Origin: Marinobacter daqiaonensis
GTDB lineage: Bacteria; Pseudomonadota; Gammaproteobacteria; Pseudomonadales; Oleiphilaceae
DNA length: 64,000 nt
Reading direction: 5' to 3'
NCBI RefSeq assembly: GCF_900115285.1
Contig: NZ_FOYW01000004.1
Location: 62,001 to 126,000, forward strand
The notes below the pieces were generated by a model that was not told where the DNA came from, searched no databases, and worked only from the letters and a program-made list of their open reading frames with translations. A program made the position numbers and the translations under genes. This document shows positions 15,882 through 25,625 of this stretch, piece after piece; position 1 is the stretch's first letter; every line of letters starts with the position of its first letter.

Positions 15882-17272
15882 GGTGTCGTCGGGTCTTCGA
15901 TGGTGTCGGATTCATTGGCCAGGGCCTCTATGCCCGGCGCACTCTCGCTGAGCCATCTGTTCAGTTCCATCAGATCCTGGGGGCTGAGTGTCCCGGCGGC
16001 CTGCTTCAGGCCGAGGGTGTTCACCACATAGTCGTAACGGGCATTGGCGTAATCCCGGAGGGCAACGTAGTAGGCCCGCTGGGCATCCAGCACTTCGACT
16101 ATGTTACGGGTGCCCACATCGTAGCCGGCAAGGGTTGCATCCAGGGCGCTGCGGCGGGAAACAATGGTCTGATCCAGTGCTGATGCGGCTTCAATATTGG
16201 TATTCACTGTCCGGTAAAGGCTGCGGGTGTTCACCCGCACATCCCGCCGCGTGGTGTTGAGGTTCTGCTCCTGAACATCCACCGAGGCCCGTTGCTGGCG
16301 CACACCGGCCTGAATGCCTCCCCCGGCATAGAGCGGCACGTTCAGACTCAGTCCGATCCGTCCCTCGGTCGTAGTGCCATCAAACTGGCTCGTGCCGATG
16401 GCACCCCCGGGCGCGCGGCTATCCAGACCGTCGATCCGCTGGCGGCCGTAGGATGCGTTCAGGTCAAGGGTCGGGTAGTGGCCTGCCCTGGCCTCGTCGA
16501 GATTGGCCTTGCTGGCCTGGAGGCGTTTGATGGCGGTCTGGATCTGCCAGTTCTGGCTGGTTGCTGTCTGCTCCCATTCGTTGGGGTTTGCGGGGACCGG
16601 CTGAATAAGCGGAAAGTCCTGCTTCAGGTTCTCCAGTTCTTCCGTGTATTCGCCGGTCAGGCGGGCAAGTCGCTCCCGGGCGATGTCCAGTTCGTTCTCG
16701 GCGGCAATGCGTCTGGCTGTGGCGTCATCGTAACTTGCCCGCGCCTCGTACACCTCCGTGATGGCGATCAGGCCCACGTCAAAGCGCTCCTGGGCCTGAT
16801 CGTACTGGCGCTGGATGGCGTTCTCGGTGGCCCGGGCGGTGGTGAGGGCATCGGCTGCCCGCAATACATCAAAATAAGCGGTGGCAACGTCCAGGATCAG
16901 CTGCTGCTGGGCCAGATTGTACTCGGCACGGGCCGCCTCGGTCTGGAGCTGGGCGGCGTCGTAGGCAAACCATGCCTCGGCCCGGAACAGGGGCTGGGTC
17001 AACTGGACGCCATAGCCATAGGATTGATAGGAGACATCCTGATTCGGTCCGTCGCTGTCAATATGATTGGCGTCCCCGTAGGCACTTATCTGTGGCAGCA
17101 GGGCGCTCCGGCTGATATCGGCCGTGGCTTCCTGGGCTCTGAGAGACGCGCGGGCAGCAGCGATACCGGAGTCGTAGGACAAGGCCTTTTCGTAGGTTTC
17201 CATAAGGTCCATGGCCAACGCGCCGTGCGCCGAGAACAGACCGATCAGTCCACACAACAGTTGCTTTTTCAT
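15878..17272 (-). CDS. tolC: TolC-family outer membrane channel protein
   Basis: The 464-residue protein has a clear signal peptide, residues 1-20, ending SAHGALA. Two outer-membrane-efflux repeats follow, rich in long amphipathic helices with many Gln, Ala and Arg residues. LMETYEKALSYDSGIAAARA starts the first repeat, and the second begins near residue 225. TolC trimers form the outer-membrane duct for type I secretion and RND efflux pumps. Its position next to waaA and thiC is the same as in P. aeruginosa. No partner pump genes are nearby, so the substrate is set by distant genes. Confidence 0.92.
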   Translation of the reverse strand: MKKQLLCGLIGLFSAHGALAMDLMETYEKALSYDSGIAAARASLRAQEATADISRSALLPQISAYGDANHIDSDGPNQDVSYQSYGYGVQLTQPLFRAEAWFAYDAAQLQTEAARAEYNLAQQQLILDVATAYFDVLRAADALTTARATENAIQRQYDQAQERFDVGLIAITEVYEARASYDDATARRIAAENELDIARERLARLTGEYTEELENLKQDFPLIQPVPANPNEWEQTATSQNWQIQTAIKRLQASKANLDEARAGHYPTLDLNASYGRQRIDGLDSRAPGGAIGTSQFDGTTTEGRIGLSLNVPLYAGGGIQAGVRQQRASVDVQEQNLNTTRRDVRVNTRSLYRTVNTNIEAASALDQTIVSRRSALDATLAGYDVGTRNIVEVLDAQRAYYVALRDYANARYDYVVNTLGLKQAAGTLSPQDLMELNRWLSESAPGIEALANESDTIEDPTTP

Positions 17273-17462
17273 GTTTTCTCCCAGGTTGGCTTACACATCA
17301 ACCGTGACGGGCCCCGCTTCGCGATGGCAGAAGGCGTGGAGGGCAGAGGCGCCGGACTTGCCAAGCTTGCTAATCTCATCGGTTCGCCATTATGGACAAT
17401 AAATCATCGGATCTCTAGACTTGCAGGGTGCACGACTTTGTGTGCAAAACCATAGATTACGC

Positions 17463-17566
17463 GTCTTGACGGGGTGCTGGTTTCAACCTGGCAGGTTGGA
17501 CAGCTGAGATTGCATTGCAGAACCCGCGAACCTGATCCGGCTAGTACCGGCGTAGGGATCCAGGAC
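17463..17566 (+). promoter_or_regulatory. TPP riboswitch (THI element) upstream of thiC
   Basis: The conserved THI-box parts appear in order. The left P1 strand GTCTTG is at 17463-17468, GGGGTGC at 17471-17477, CTGAGAT at 17504-17510, ACCCG at 17522-17526, and CCTGATCCGG, CTAGTACCGG and CGTAGGGAT at 17531-17559. CAGGAC at 17561-17566 closes P1. It lies 114 bases before the thiC ATG. Thiamine pyrophosphate binding should lower thiC expression, in proteobacteria usually by hiding the ribosome-binding site or stopping transcription early. I do not see a clear T-run terminator between the element and thiC, so translational control is more likely. Confidence 0.95.
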
Positions 17567-17584
17567 AGCTCTGATTCGCTGTAG

Positions 17585-19558
<1,974 letters not shown>

Positions 19559-19596
19559 TACTTCAAAAGTAGACTGCTGGTCAGGGCGCCTTGGGT

Positions 19597-19705
19597 GACA
19601 GGACGATAACACTTTTCCGGACACGCCCGGCAGGTATGTCCATGTAGGGCTCGACGAGCGCCATCCCTGGCGCTCGACGGTCCGGAAAAGTGTTCTCAAC
19701 CTGTC
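19597..19705 (+). repeat. Nested palindromic intergenic repeat, copy A
   Basis: A perfect 15-bp inverted repeat (AACACTTTTCCGGAC at 19608-19622, complement at 19680-19694) is wrapped by GACAGG/CCTGTC at 19597-19602 and 19700-19705. It encloses a perfect 9-bp hairpin CGAGCGCCA (19655-19663) / TGGCGCTCG (19668-19676). Two relatives lie at about 59010-59155 and 59702-59785, so this is a dispersed family. It starts 38 bases after the thiC stop. The single-strand structure would be a long hairpin with a side stem. It may act as a transcript end or stabiliser, or be a REP/MITE-like mobile repeat. Confidence 0.8.
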
Positions 19706-19713
19706 CCCTGTCA

Positions 19714-19764
19714 GAGTATCCAGGTAACGCTAGAGATAAAAAACGGTGGCGTTAACGGGATACT
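19714..19764 (+). repeat. Imperfect 17-bp inverted repeat between thiC and nudF
   Basis: GAGTATCCAGGTAACGC at 19714-19730 pairs with GCGTTAACGGGATACTC at 19748-19764 in 15 of 17 positions around a 17-base A-rich loop. It lies directly after repeat copy A, and a half-copy of that repeat begins at about 19777. The loop contains TAAAAAA, but no T-run follows the right arm, so it is not a standard terminator on the plus strand. Its role is unknown. Confidence 0.6.
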
Positions 19765-19776
19765 CGATGGAGGCAG

Positions 19777-19813
19777 ATTGAGAACGTGTTTTCGGAGCGT
19801 CTGCAGCCAGGGA
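19777..19813 (-). repeat. Decayed half-copy of the palindromic repeat
   Basis: TTGAGAACGTGTTTTCGGAG and the following GCCAGGGAT resemble the right half of copy A read on the other strand (TTGAGAACACTTTTCCGGAC, then GCCAGGGAT). The match is partial and the second arm is missing. The 300-plus bases between thiC and nudF are therefore almost entirely repeat-derived. Confidence 0.45.
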
Positions 19814-19896
19814 TCAATAACTGCAACTTGCAATCCCCCAACTCAAACGGCTATCGTTCAGCATCACGCCAAATCACCGGAAAGCCCGAAATCACC

Positions 19897-20526
19897 ATGA
19901 CCGAGAAGAAGCCGGAACCGTTTCAGTTCAAGGCCAGCGATGTAGATATTCGAGAGCGGGAAACCGTTTTCGATGGCTTCTTTCGCATGGAAAAACTGAC
20001 GCTGACCCATCCCCGGTTTGACGGCACCTCGATGCCGGAATTCACCCGTGAGCTGTTCGTCAGGGGTGATGCGACCTGCGTATTGCCCTATGATCCCGGG
20101 CGGGACGAAGTGGTTCTGCTGGAACAGTTCCGTCCGGGTGCCATCGGTCGGAACCAGTCCCCCTGGCTGCTTGAACTCGTGGCCGGCATGAATGAGGACG
20201 GGGAGGACCCGGAAGAAGTGGCCGAGCGCGAAGCGGGTGAAGAGGCCGGGCTCAGCTTCAGCAAGCTGGAGAGAATCTGTGATTACCTGGTTTCCCCCGG
20301 GGGCACCACGGAAATGGTTTACCTGTTTGCTGGCCAGATCAGTACGGAGAGTGCCGGCGGCCTTTACGGCCTCGAGCACGAACACGAGGACATCCGGGCC
20401 CACGTGTTCAGTGCCGATGAAGCGTTCGCTATGATTCGGGACGGCCGCATCAACAATGCCGCTGCCCTTATCGCCATTCAGTGGCTGCAGTTGAACCGGG
20501 ACCGCTTGCGGTCGGAATGGCGCTGA
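19897..20526 (+). CDS. nudF: ADP-ribose pyrophosphatase NudF
   Basis: The 209-residue protein is a Nudix hydrolase that cleaves ADP-ribose to AMP and ribose 5-phosphate. From ATG 19897 the length equals that of E. coli NudF; the frame is open upstream into the repeat region, but those codons look non-coding. The Nudix box is complete, running GEDPEEVAEREAGEEAGL with the REAGEE metal-binding Glu residues near residues 109-126. VLLEQFRPGAI upstream is also typical of the ADP-ribose branch. Its followers yqiB, cpdA and yqiA reproduce the E. coli and Pseudomonas order. Confidence 0.92.
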   Translation: MTEKKPEPFQFKASDVDIRERETVFDGFFRMEKLTLTHPRFDGTSMPEFTRELFVRGDATCVLPYDPGRDEVVLLEQFRPGAIGRNQSPWLLELVAGMNEDGEDPEEVAEREAGEEAGLSFSKLERICDYLVSPGGTTEMVYLFAGQISTESAGGLYGLEHEHEDIRAHVFSADEAFAMIRDGRINNAAALIAIQWLQLNRDRLRSEWR

Positions 20527-20528
20527 AG

Positions 20529-21017
20529 ATGGTCGCATCCACTCTCCGCCAACGGCGCTATGTGCCGGATCTGCAGCGTCTCGGTGCCCTTTGCGAGGGT
20601 AATTACCAGCGCCTGCGCCGCCTGCGTCAACTGGAAACCGACGACCAGGACGTACTGCAGTTCGATCTCTATCGCCAGGCCCACTATCTGGGAAGGGTCA
20701 GTATTTCCGTGCTACAGCAGACCCGGTATACCGAGACGCTGTTGCTGGAGCAGATACACAACAGTGGTCGCTGGCTCAATAATCCGGAACTGACCGTCCG
20801 GGTCTATCACGACGCCAGCATGGCGGAAGTGATCAGTTTCTATGGCAATCGCCAGATTGCCGCCGTCAATGACTACCCCAATCGCTTCATGCATCACCCG
20901 GACGAGAAGGTTCAGCTGAACGGCTTTGTCGCGGACTGGCTGGACTACTGTCTCAGGTTCGGCCATGTGACCCCCGAGCGCAGTGCCTGGCGTCACTCCG
21001 ACGGCGTTGAAGGGTAG
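20529..21017 (+). CDS. yqiB: DUF1249 family protein (YqiB-like)
   Basis: The 162-residue protein matches the YqiB/DUF1249 family, with the typical LQRLGALCEGNYQRLRRL opening and a YPNRFMHHPDEKVQLN block near residues 116-131. I place the start at ATG 20529, two bases after the nudF stop; an ATG at 20517 would overlap nudF and cannot be ruled out. Function is unknown. It is always seen between nudF and cpdA, so it may be linked to nucleotide turnover only by position. Confidence 0.85.
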   Translation: MVASTLRQRRYVPDLQRLGALCEGNYQRLRRLRQLETDDQDVLQFDLYRQAHYLGRVSISVLQQTRYTETLLLEQIHNSGRWLNNPELTVRVYHDASMAEVISFYGNRQIAAVNDYPNRFMHHPDEKVQLNGFVADWLDYCLRFGHVTPERSAWRHSDGVEG

Positions 21018-21141
21018 CGCCCCCACTGTGAACATTTGTAAAAGGTGCCTCCATCTCGCATCCGACTTGTGACTGATGTTGGAGTTGTACGCGTAAAATC
21101 CGTCTAAAATTTGTGTATCAGCCGACGGATGAACCCAAACA

Positions 21142-21978
21142 ATGCCAGTACGTGAGCACAGGTCACCCATCACCCTCAGCCCCGCCAGTGGCCGGGCGGC
21201 CCGCTTGCTTCAGATTACCGATCCCCATTTGATGGCGGATGCATCGGGTTCACTGCTGGGCGTGAAAACGCGGGACAGCCTGGATGCCGTGGTGCGGTGC
21301 GCCAAGGCGACCGTCGATTCTCCCGACCTGCTGCTGGCGACCGGGGACCTTGCCCAGGACGCATCCGAGGCCGCCTACCATGAGTTCGCCCGCCAGGTAT
21401 CGGTCTTCGACTGCGCCCAGAGCTGGGTCGCCGGCAACCACGATGACAGCCATACCCTGACGGCGGTCGCTGAAAACTACCAGGCCGCCGGCCGCCATAT
21501 GCTCATCGGATCCTGGCAGGTGATCATGCTGGACTCGTCCGTGTCGGGGCAGGTGTATGGCCACCTGGAGGAGGACGAGCTGGCATTCCTGCAGGCCGCC
21601 CTTGCGGCCTACCCGGACCGTCCTGCCCTGGTCAGCCTGCATCATCATCCCGTCGATATCGATACGGAATGGATGAACAGTATCGGCCTTCAGAACCGGG
21701 AGGCGTTCTGGGGTGTGATTGACCGTTTTCCCCAGGTCAGAGCCGTGCTCTGGGGGCATATCCATCAGGAGCTTGACATGCAGCGGGGCGATATCCGGCT
21801 TCTGGCCACGCCGTCCACCTGCATACAGTTCGAGGCGGGTTCCACCGAATTCTCCGTTGAGGCCCTGTCGCCGGGATTCCGCTGGCTGGCCCTGAACGAC
21901 AATGGCTCCATTGATACCGGGGTTGTGCGAGCCAGCGACTTTGCCTACGATCTGGACACCAACAGCAACGGCTACTGA
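21142..21978 (+). CDS. cpdA: 3',5'-cyclic AMP phosphodiesterase CpdA
   Basis: The 278-residue protein is a class III metallophosphoesterase. The binuclear metal ligands are visible in order: QITDPHL (near residue 29), ATGDLAQD (near 69), AGNHDD (near 99), LHHHP (about 168) and WGHIHQ (about 205). CpdA hydrolyses cAMP and so lowers CRP-dependent transcription. The gene follows yqiB after a 124-bp gap, long enough to hold its own promoter, though I could not fix one with good spacing. The C-terminal tail is rather polar and variable. Confidence 0.9.
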   Translation: MPVREHRSPITLSPASGRAARLLQITDPHLMADASGSLLGVKTRDSLDAVVRCAKATVDSPDLLLATGDLAQDASEAAYHEFARQVSVFDCAQSWVAGNHDDSHTLTAVAENYQAAGRHMLIGSWQVIMLDSSVSGQVYGHLEEDELAFLQAALAAYPDRPALVSLHHHPVDIDTEWMNSIGLQNREAFWGVIDRFPQVRAVLWGHIHQELDMQRGDIRLLATPSTCIQFEAGSTEFSVEALSPGFRWLALNDNGSIDTGVVRASDFAYDLDTNSNGY

Positions 21979-21995
21979 GCCAAAGGTGTCCCGCC

Positions 21996-22598
21996 ATGGC
22001 TTCCGATGTCACTTCTCCCGTGCTGGTCTACCTGCATGGCTTCAACAGTTCGCCCCGGTCCCAGAAGGTTTCCGAACTGCGGACCTTGCTGCCGATGATC
22101 GCACCCGGTATCGACCTGGTGGCACCGAACCTGGGCTTCGATCCGGAAACCGCTCTGGCGCGGGCCGCTGAGGCTGTGTCTTCCGCCGCGGGGCGGCCGG
22201 TCGGAATCATTGGCAGTTCCATGGGGGGATTTTACGCGAGCGTGGTATCGGCCCGGTTCGGTGTTCCCGCTGCGCTCGTCAATCCTGCCGCCTGGCCCTA
22301 CCAACTGCTTCGCGGTCACCTCGGGCCCCAGCACAATCCTTACACCGGCGAAGATTACGAACTTACGACAGATCATATGGCCACACTGGAGGCCATGGAA
22401 CCTGGCGATACCGTTGACCCCGAGAAACTGTTCATCCTGGTGCAGACCTGTGACGAAACTCTGGATTATCGGGAGATATTGGCGAAGCATCCCCGGGCCC
22501 GGGCCTGGGTGCAGCCAGGGGGGGACCACCGTTTCCAGAATTTCAGCGTCGTGGCACCGGCCATCCTGGCGTTCCTGTTCGGCCGGTGTTTCCGGTAA
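21996..22598 (+). CDS. yqiA: YqiA-type alpha/beta-hydrolase esterase
   Basis: The 200-residue protein is a small alpha/beta hydrolase. VLVYLHGFNSSPRSQK is near residue 9, the nucleophile elbow GSSMGG near residue 73 carries the catalytic Ser, the Asp is probably in QTCDETLDY near 150, and the His in GGDHRF near 175. E. coli YqiA hydrolyses palmitoyl-CoA and p-nitrophenyl esters in vitro; its physiological substrate is unknown. In E. coli parE follows, whereas here the next gene is gcvH. Confidence 0.87.
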   Translation: MASDVTSPVLVYLHGFNSSPRSQKVSELRTLLPMIAPGIDLVAPNLGFDPETALARAAEAVSSAAGRPVGIIGSSMGGFYASVVSARFGVPAALVNPAAWPYQLLRGHLGPQHNPYTGEDYELTTDHMATLEAMEPGDTVDPEKLFILVQTCDETLDYREILAKHPRARAWVQPGGDHRFQNFSVVAPAILAFLFGRCFR

Positions 22599-22634
22599 AC
22601 TGCCGCAAATTCTCCAGCAATGGTAGACATGGAT

Positions 22635-23024
22635 ATGAGCGAAATACCAGCAGACCTTAAGTACCTTGAGACTCACCAGTGGGTCCGGGTGTCGGATGAT
22701 GGCACGGCAACGGTTGGCGTTACCGATTATGCCCAGGAGCAACTGGGTGATGTGGTCTATATAGGCTTGCCGGAAGTGGGTGACTCGGTCACTGGTGGCG
22801 AGGAAGCGGGTGTGGCCGAGTCAGTGAAGTCGGCATCCGATGTGTTCAGCCCGGTGACCGGAGAGGTCATCGAAGTCAATGAAGCCCTGGAGGAAGAACC
22901 GGAAAAGGTCAATGAGGACCCCTACGGCGAGGGCTGGCTGTTCCGCGTCAAGCTGGTGGACAAGGGCGAGCTGGACGGTCTTATGGACGCTGCCGCCTAT
23001 GGCGACCTGCTGGCTGACGGGTAA
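22635..23024 (+). CDS. gcvH: Glycine cleavage system H protein
   Basis: The 129-residue lipoyl carrier shuttles the aminomethyl group between the P, T and L proteins of glycine cleavage. The N-terminus IPADLKYLETHQWVRV and the lipoylation site ESVKSASDV (Lys near residue 64) are standard. ATG 22635 gives the usual MSEIPADLKY start; ATG 22629 would add two residues. No gcvT or gcvP lies nearby. glyA, at the far end of the window, makes the related C1 units but is not in the same transcript. Confidence 0.92.
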   Translation: MSEIPADLKYLETHQWVRVSDDGTATVGVTDYAQEQLGDVVYIGLPEVGDSVTGGEEAGVAESVKSASDVFSPVTGEVIEVNEALEEEPEKVNEDPYGEGWLFRVKLVDKGELDGLMDAAAYGDLLADG

Positions 23025-23036
23025 AGGCGACTGTTG

Positions 23037-24233
23037 ATGGAATTTCCCGTGCTTTACCTGCGCAAGGGCGCCGAACGTCGTCTGAAGGCCGGACATCTGT
23101 GGGTTTACAGCAACGAAGTCGATATTCGCCGGTCGCCCCTCACCGATTTCGAGGCGGGTACCCAGGCGCAGCTCCGGGCGGCAAATGACAAGCCCCTGGG
23201 TACCCTTTTCGTCAATCCTCACGCGCTGATCTGTGGCCGCCTGATCAGCCGCAACCCCAGCGCAGGCATGACACCCCAGCGCCTGACCGATCGGCTTGAG
23301 ACCGCGCTTACCCTGCGCGATCGCATTTTTCCCGAGCCTTGGTACCGCTGGGTGTATGGCGATGGCGACGGCCTTTCGGGACTGGTTATTGACCGGTTCG
23401 GCGACGTGGTCGTGGTGCAGATCTCATCCGCGGGCATGGAAGCCATGAAGGAGGCCATTATCCGTGGCGTCCAGCGCCTGGCCCATCCTCGGGCCATCAT
23501 CCTCAAGAATGACGGCAAGATGCGCTCGGTGGAAGGTCTTTCGTCTTACGTGGAGCAGGTAACAGGCGAAACGGTCGAGACCCTGGAAGTCCGGGAAAAC
23601 GGCGTCCGGTTCGAGGTACCCCTGACCGGTGGCCAGAAAACCGGGTGGTTCTACGACCATCGCATGAATCGTGCCCGTCTGCAGCAGTACAGCAAAGATT
23701 GCCGGGTGCTGGATGTCTTCAGTTACGCCGGTGGCTGGGGACTGCAGGCGGCCGCCGGTGGCGCTCGGTCGGTGACCTGTCTCGACAGCTCGCGCCAGGC
23801 ACTGGAGGCGGTTCGAAAGAATGCCGATATTAACGGGTTCCAGGGTGTGGATACCCTGGAGGGCGATGCCTTCGAGGCCCTGAAGGGTCTTTGCGACGAG
23901 CGTCAGAAGTTCGACATTGTGGTACTCGATCCGCCGGCCCTGATTCCCCGTCGCAGGGACCTGAAGGCTGGCGAGCAGGCCTACGCCCGACTCAACCAGC
24001 TGGCCCTTCGCCTTCTGGAGCGCGACGGTCTGCTGGTTTCCGCGTCCTGCTCCATGCACCTGTCCCGGGACAGGCTGGTGGACATCATCCGTGGCAGCGC
24101 CCGCAAGGTGGACCGCTTCGTGCAATTGCTGGAGCAGGGCTACCAGGGACCGGACCATCCCATGGTGCCCGGCATCCCGGAAACGGATTATCTCAAGGCC
24201 TGCTTTGTCCGGTCCCTGACCGAGTTCCTCTGA
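23037..24233 (+). CDS. rlmI: 23S rRNA m5C methyltransferase RlmI-like
   Basis: The 398-residue protein fits the RlmI (YccW) group. It has a PUA domain at the N-terminus (LRKGAERRLKAGHLWVYSNE, near residues 9-28), a middle EEHEA-like domain, and a Rossmann methyltransferase domain with VLDVFSYAGGWGLQAA near residue 224 and VVLDPPALIPRRRDL near 297. ASCSMHL near residue 336 carries the catalytic Cys. It should methylate C1962 of 23S rRNA (E. coli numbering). The ATG at 23037 is preceded by an in-frame TTG at 23034, and I prefer the ATG. It starts 12 bp after gcvH. Confidence 0.85.
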   Translation: MEFPVLYLRKGAERRLKAGHLWVYSNEVDIRRSPLTDFEAGTQAQLRAANDKPLGTLFVNPHALICGRLISRNPSAGMTPQRLTDRLETALTLRDRIFPEPWYRWVYGDGDGLSGLVIDRFGDVVVVQISSAGMEAMKEAIIRGVQRLAHPRAIILKNDGKMRSVEGLSSYVEQVTGETVETLEVRENGVRFEVPLTGGQKTGWFYDHRMNRARLQQYSKDCRVLDVFSYAGGWGLQAAAGGARSVTCLDSSRQALEAVRKNADINGFQGVDTLEGDAFEALKGLCDERQKFDIVVLDPPALIPRRRDLKAGEQAYARLNQLALRLLERDGLLVSASCSMHLSRDRLVDIIRGSARKVDRFVQLLEQGYQGPDHPMVPGIPETDYLKACFVRSLTEFL

Positions 24234-24236
24234 CCG

Positions 24237-24893
24237 TCAGTCCCTCAGGGAGATCACCGGCCAGCCATTCTCCCGGGCCCGCGCTTCCAGTGTCGGGTCC
24301 GGATCGACGGCGACCGGGTGGTCCACCAGCCGAAGCAGGGGCAGATCATTGTGGGAGTCGCTGTAGAACCAGGCTCCCTCAAGCGTTTCCTGGTGGTCCT
24401 TCAGCCATTCCCTAAGCCTCAGCACCTTGCCTTCCTGGAAGCTGGGAACCCCCGAGACCTCCCCCGTGTAGTAGCCGTCGCACAGTTCCGGCTCCGTGGC
24501 GATAAGGTGCTCTATGCCAAGCTCCTCGGCAATGGGGCCCGTCACAAAGCGATTGGTGGCAGTGATGATCATCAGGATATGGCCCCGGCGTCGGTGATGG
24601 TCCAGCAGGTCGGAGGCTTTTTGCTGGTACATCGGCCGGGCTCTGGAGGCCATGAACGCCTCCCGCCAGGCATCCAGTTTCTGCATGTCGTGGCCGATCA
24701 GGGGGGCCAGGGCAAAACGCTGGTAGCGCATTACGTCCAGCTCGCCGTTCAGGTAATCCTGATAGAACTGATCGTTCTGTTTGCGGTGGGACTCCGGGTC
24801 GACAAGCTCGGCGTCCACCAGGAACTCGCCCCATGCGTGATCGCTGTCGCCGGCCAGCAAAGTGTTGTCCAGGTCGAAAATGGCCAGGGTCAA
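24237..24893 (-). CDS. HAD-superfamily phosphatase (subfamily IB, SerB-like)
   Basis: I place the start at TTG 24893 because GAGGAG stands six bases upstream and the protein then begins directly with TLAIFDLDNTLLAGDSD, HAD motif I (DxDxT). The frame is open back to 24995, but that stretch has no good ribosome-binding site. The 218-residue product shows ITATNRFVTGPIA (motif II, Thr) near residue 112, GKVLRLREWL (Lys) near 158 and YSDSHNDLPLL (motif III/IV) near 178. The substrate is unknown; relatives include histidinol phosphatase-like and phosphoserine phosphatase-like enzymes. It is convergent with rlmI and divergent from rppH. Confidence 0.82.
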   Translation of the reverse strand: MTLAIFDLDNTLLAGDSDHAWGEFLVDAELVDPESHRKQNDQFYQDYLNGELDVMRYQRFALAPLIGHDMQKLDAWREAFMASRARPMYQQKASDLLDHHRRRGHILMIITATNRFVTGPIAEELGIEHLIATEPELCDGYYTGEVSGVPSFQEGKVLRLREWLKDHQETLEGAWFYSDSHNDLPLLRLVDHPVAVDPDPTLEARARENGWPVISLRD

Positions 24894-25058
24894 GATTTTC
24901 TCCTCAAATTCTGCTTTTAAGGGCCATTCTAACATGCTGAAAAGAGTGCCGGCTTCGTTTGCCGAGCGGTAGGCTTTCTGTAAGAATGGAGTCAATTTGG
25001 AATAAAAGTCCCTGAATCCAGGGAATCATTTTTAAACAAATTTAGACAGGACTGTGCC

Positions 25059-25571
25059 GTGATCGATTCAGACGGTTTCAGACCCAACGTCGGAATCATT
25101 CTGGCCAACCACAAAGGCGAGGTTTTGTGGGCAAGACGGATCGGGCAGGACTCCTGGCAGTTTCCACAGGGTGGCATCAATCACAATGAGTCACCGGAAC
25201 AGGCTCTGTACCGGGAGCTCGCCGAGGAAGTCGGACTGGGCGCATCGGATGTGGAAATCATCAGCTGCACCCGTGGGTGGTTGCGTTACCGCCTGCCACG
25301 GCGCATGGTGCGACAGAACTCACATCCCGTCTGCGTCGGCCAGAAACAGAAGTGGTTCCTTCTGAGGATGCTTTCACCGGACGAGTCAGTGCGGGTTGAC
25401 CGTACCGACTCTCCGGAATTCGATGGCTGGCAATGGGTCAGCTATTGGTACCCGCTGGGTCAGGTGGTGTCCTTCAAGCGTGAGGTTTACCGTCGTGCCC
25501 TGAGGGAACTCGCGCCGAGATTGTTCAGCACTGTCGATCAGTGGCAGCGTGCCGAGGAAGTGCGGCGATAG
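25059..25571 (+). CDS. rppH: RNA pyrophosphohydrolase RppH
   Basis: The 170-residue Nudix enzyme removes pyrophosphate from the 5' end of triphosphorylated RNAs and so starts RNase E-dependent decay. It begins with GTG at 25059, giving [17 protein letters not shown], the standard N-terminus. The Nudix box [20 protein letters not shown] is at about residues 38-57, and FPQGG precedes it. It lies 54 bases upstream of ptsP, as in Pseudomonas, and is probably co-transcribed with it. Confidence 0.95.
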   Translation: MIDSDGFRPNVGIILANHKGEVLWARRIGQDSWQFPQGGINHNESPEQALYRELAEEVGLGASDVEIISCTRGWLRYRLPRRMVRQNSHPVCVGQKQKWFLLRMLSPDESVRVDRTDSPEFDGWQWVSYWYPLGQVVSFKREVYRRALRELAPRLFSTVDQWQRAEEVRR

Positions 25572-25625
25572 TGTCCCGAAGGGGACACCGGCAGGACCAA
25601 CAACAATGACGGATTGATACCCGAT

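Noticed and set aside
21077..21118. -35/-10-like sequences before cpdA
   Set aside because: Several TAAAAT pieces occur but none has a -35 at 16-18 bases.
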